Part shown: positions 63,701 to 64,000 of the stretch, piece by piece
Numbering within the stretch: the first letter of the stretch is position 1
Layout: the number at the start of each line of letters is the position of its first letter
Source: Dasyornis broadbenti
Taxonomy: Eukaryota > Chordata > Aves > Passeriformes > Dasyornithidae
Assembly: GCA_013397935.1 (NCBI GenBank)
Contig: VZRN01001305.1
Coordinates: 3,385,853 to 3,449,852, forward strand
Length of the DNA stretch: 64,000 nt
Reading direction: 5' to 3'
The notes under the pieces: model-generated
The model's database searches: none
Seen by the model: the letters and a program-made list of their open reading frames with translations, nothing else
What the model was told of the DNA's origin: nothing
Program-made: the position numbers and the translations under genes

Positions 63701-64000
63701 AAATCAGTCTCTCTGAACCACCAGAGACTATAGGTTGTGAATTGATACAGTTCCTGCTCCCACACTTACTTTAATCACTTGGCTAACAAATGCAGTTTCA
63801 CTTCTTGTTTTTAACTGCTGAGAAATAGATCTTAATTTCTGAGCTAAGCAAAAGGTCACAGGTAGTATTTTTATTTTAAAGACTATATTTAATTACTTAG
63901 TAATATTTTTAGATGCTTTCAGAAGGTGGCTTTTAGACCACTTTCAGAGGAAATGAAAAGAAAAGAAGAAACTCGATGAATATTTTTACCAGAGCTCTTT
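60717..64000. other. AT-rich non-coding sequence to the window end
   Basis: No gene is recognised. T runs lie at 61557-61572 and 62797-62808. The open frame at 62299-62577 (92 codons, Cys/His-rich in part) has no zinc-finger spacing or family resemblance that I can support. Confidence 0.55.

Noticed and set aside
1..64000. CRISPR arrays, tRNA or rRNA genes, operons and phage-like modules
   Set aside because: None is visible. Sequence character and repeat families indicate vertebrate nuclear DNA, where bacterial features are not expected.

Overview
The window looks like vertebrate, and specifically avian, nuclear DNA. It is AT-rich and CpG-poor, with no open reading frame above 165 codons, no operon-like gene packing and no rRNA or tRNA gene that I can recognise. 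The avian call rests on its transposon content: four fragments of the CR1 non-LTR retrotransposon, each with the characteristic avian 3'-end region, and one solo LTR of the avian ERV-L type flanked by a perfect 5-bp target-site duplication. These assignments come from recognising family sequence, not from a database search.

Layout. A diverged CR1 3' end lies at about 865-1498, and a short CR1 tail at 5805-5885. A 140-nt imperfect hairpin follows at 6606-6745 and a small GC-rich island at 7150-7450. A probable solo LTR at about 10772-11249 contains a 248-bp AT-rich block that recurs almost identically at 15985-16232. The best-preserved CR1 copy is at 14036-14560, and an antisense CR1 copy is at 19391-19690. 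A strongly diverged tandem array of about 160-175-bp units lies at 24771-25245, and a TAATA pentanucleotide microsatellite at 28784-28920. A duplicated T/GT-rich low-complexity tract is at 36605-36787 and the ERV-L solo LTR at 44339-44953. Further G+T-rich tracts lie at 53107-53220, 59029-59103 and 60570-60716. The rest is unannotated AT-rich single-copy-like sequence.

Genes. No gene can be named. Three short stretches have splice-site-like borders and are listed as low-confidence exon candidates: 46864-47044 on the minus strand, and 22483-22603 and 47327-47386 on the plus strand. Most long T-rich and G+T-rich tracts are on the plus strand. That is the direction of skew expected of the non-template strand of a transcribed unit, so the window may lie in a large intron or long non-coding transcript read left to right; a gene desert is equally compatible.

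I found no convincing previously undescribed system. The observations most worth a second look are the 248-bp near-identical repeat pair, the long hairpin, the minus-strand exon candidate and the decayed tandem array.
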